From contig CAZVWF010000104.1 in the NCBI GenBank assembly GCA_964630795.1, forward strand, positions 1 to 7,582: DNA of 7,582 nucleotides, given 5' to 3'. Below, in pieces: positions 6,559 to 7,582 of this stretch (position 1 is its first letter; each line of letters begins with the position of its first letter). The notes beneath the pieces are model-generated. The model was not told the origin of the DNA, searched no databases, and was given only the letters and a program-made list of their open reading frames with translations. A program made the position numbers and the translations under genes. The stretch is from SZUA-117 sp964630795. GTDB lineage: Bacteria > Pseudomonadota > Gammaproteobacteria > Steroidobacterales > Woeseiaceae.

Positions 6559-7194
6559 GTGACCTGGCGTACGGCACTCTTCGACCTTGACGGGACAATC
6601 AGCAACCCGCTCGAAGGTATTCACAAGAGCATTAATGACGCCCTCCTCGCCTTCGGACACGATGCTGTAACGTCGGCGCAGGTTCGCCCGATGATCGGCC
6701 CGCCGCTTACAGAGATATTTGAGTCGATTCTCGGTCCTGTCGACGAAGTAAAGATGATTGGCCTTATCGATACCTATCGAGAGCGTTACGCCGACGTTGG
6801 ATATGCCGAAAACATCGTTTACGAAGGCATGCCGGACATGATTCACAGCCTGCACGATGCAGGGTTCAGGCTGGGTATATGCACATCCAAGCGGGCGGAC
6901 TACGCCAGCCGGATTATCGACATGTTCGGCCTCAGCGATTATTTTTCGTTTATTGATGGCGGCGACGTGTACATCAAGAAAGCGACACAAATCGAACACC
7001 TCGTCGCCAACGGTATCGATGCAACGAAAACCGTGATGATTGGCGATCGAGCGGTGGATATCGATGCAGCGAAGCGAAACCGTGTGGCTTCGATCGGCGT
7101 CGCCTGGGGGTTCGGGGATTACGCCGAACTCGACCAGGCGAACCCGGATCACATCGCCCATAGCCCGAAGGAACTCCTGGAGTTGTTGACATGA
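6559..7194 (+). CDS. HAD-superfamily hydrolase, phosphoglycolate phosphatase-like
   Basis: This 211-residue cytoplasmic protein has the four HAD motifs: FDLDGT at residues 8-13 with nucleophile Asp9 and Asp11, Thr109-Ser110 in ICTSK, a lysine near 140-141, and GDRAVD at 162-167 with Asp163 and Asp167. The helical cap between motifs I and II (about residues 18-90) makes it a class IA enzyme of the Gph/PpaX type, acting on a small phosphorylated metabolite. The start is GTG; upstream in frame there is a TAA at 6511 and no ATG between, so GTG is the only standard start that gives the normal N-terminus. No clear ribosome binding site precedes it. It ends with an ATGA overlap onto the acylase gene. 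The substrate is not determined, and the pairing with an exported acylase has no obvious pathway meaning. Confidence 0.87.
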   Translation: MTWRTALFDLDGTISNPLEGIHKSINDALLAFGHDAVTSAQVRPMIGPPLTEIFESILGPVDEVKMIGLIDTYRERYADVGYAENIVYEGMPDMIHSLHDAGFRLGICTSKRADYASRIIDMFGLSDYFSFIDGGDVYIKKATQIEHLVANGIDATKTVMIGDRAVDIDAAKRNRVASIGVAWGFGDYAELDQANPDHIAHSPKELLELLT

Positions 7195-7582
7195 GAAAAA
7201 TACCGATCGTCCTGGCAGCGTGCCTGCTCGCCAGTCAAACCATTCAGGCCCGGGACGCTGTGTATGAACTGGACGGACTCGAACAGCCCGCTGAAATCAT
7301 TGTCGATGAATGGGGCATTCCACACATCTACGCCAACACGCACTACGACGCCTTCTTCGTACAGGGCTTCAATGCGGCACGCGACCGCCTTTGGCAGATC
7401 GATACCTGGCGTCGCCGCGGCCTGGGCACCCTGTCGGCGGTGTTTGGCGAGCAGTTTGTGGCGCAGGATCACGCTTCCCGATTACTGCTTTATCGGGGTG
7501 ACATGTACCGGGAGTGGCTGGCATACGGCTCGGATGCCAAGCGAATCGCAGAATCCTTTGCCGCCGGCATCAACGCGTATAT
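7191..7582 (+). CDS. penicillin acylase family Ntn hydrolase (5' part, truncated by the window)
   Basis: The frame is open from ATG to the right edge (130 complete codons). The N-terminus has a likely Sec signal peptide, residues 1-20, cleaved IQA|RD. The following sequence matches the start of the penicillin G acylase/AHL acylase alpha subunit: VDEWGIPHIYA near residue 40, FFVQGFNAARDRLWQID near 57-73, then RRRGLGTLSAVFGE. These proteins are exported, self-cleaved into alpha and beta chains, and hydrolyse the amide bond of beta-lactams, acyl-homoserine lactones or other N-acyl compounds. The nucleophilic serine at the beta-chain start lies beyond the window, so activity and substrate cannot be judged. 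The ATG overlaps the HAD stop by four bases. Full family members are usually about 700-850 residues, so most of the gene is missing here. Confidence 0.9.
   Translation, partial: MRKIPIVLAACLLASQTIQARDAVYELDGLEQPAEIIVDEWGIPHIYANTHYDAFFVQGFNAARDRLWQIDTWRRRGLGTLSAVFGEQFVAQDHASRLLLYRGDMYREWLAYGSDAKRIAESFAAGINAY

Noticed and set aside
6433..7161. Minus-strand open frame of 242 codons opposite the HAD gene
   Set aside because: The plus strand has all four HAD motifs in order; the antisense product has none.
7191..7223. LAAC at residues 8-11 of the acylase, considered as a lipobox
   Set aside because: The segment before the Cys is too short for a lipoprotein signal, and hydrophobic sequence continues to a normal signal peptidase I site after residue 20.

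Overview
The window looks like ordinary chromosome from a GC-rich proteobacterium. Dense, mostly coupled genes, exported hydrolases and an acyl-CoA operon suggest a heterotrophic gammaproteobacterium. That placement is an inference from gene content, because the window has no rRNA, tRNA or other taxonomic marker. No mobile element, CRISPR array or prophage signal was seen.

Layout, left to right. (1) A plus-strand operon runs from the left edge to 2391: the last few codons of an unidentified gene, a MaoC/NodN-type (R)-specific enoyl-CoA hydratase, an SDR resembling the dehydrogenase part of peroxisomal multifunctional enzyme type 2, and a zinc-free quinone oxidoreductase-type MDR protein. The last two junctions are ATGA and TGATG overlaps. 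(2) A second SDR on the minus strand ends on the same CTAG tetramer as the MDR gene. (3) A 126-bp divergent intergenic region holds an AT-rich promoter-like patch, followed by a plus-strand gene for a 124-residue protein with four predicted membrane segments. (4) A strong hairpin at 3743-3774 separates that gene from a minus-strand pair of exported amidohydrolase paralogues (3780-6340), joined by a TAATG overlap. (5) After a 218-bp gap, a plus-strand HAD phosphatase begins at GTG and overlaps by ATGA the start of a penicillin-acylase-family Ntn hydrolase, which is cut by the right edge.

How the genes may work together. The first operon encodes two consecutive steps of an (R)-3-hydroxyacyl-CoA route (hydration, then NAD-dependent oxidation) as separate coupled proteins, plus a reductase, so it probably handles a particular acyl-CoA or isoprenoid-like substrate. 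The amidohydrolase pair is probably periplasmic. The upstream member keeps the usual metal ligands, while the downstream paralogue has lost three of them yet keeps distinctive motifs of its own. This pair is the most interesting item in the window. The penicillin-acylase-family protein adds another probable periplasmic amide hydrolase.

No convincing undescribed multi-gene system was found. Most genes belong to well-known superfamilies whose exact substrates cannot be read from sequence.
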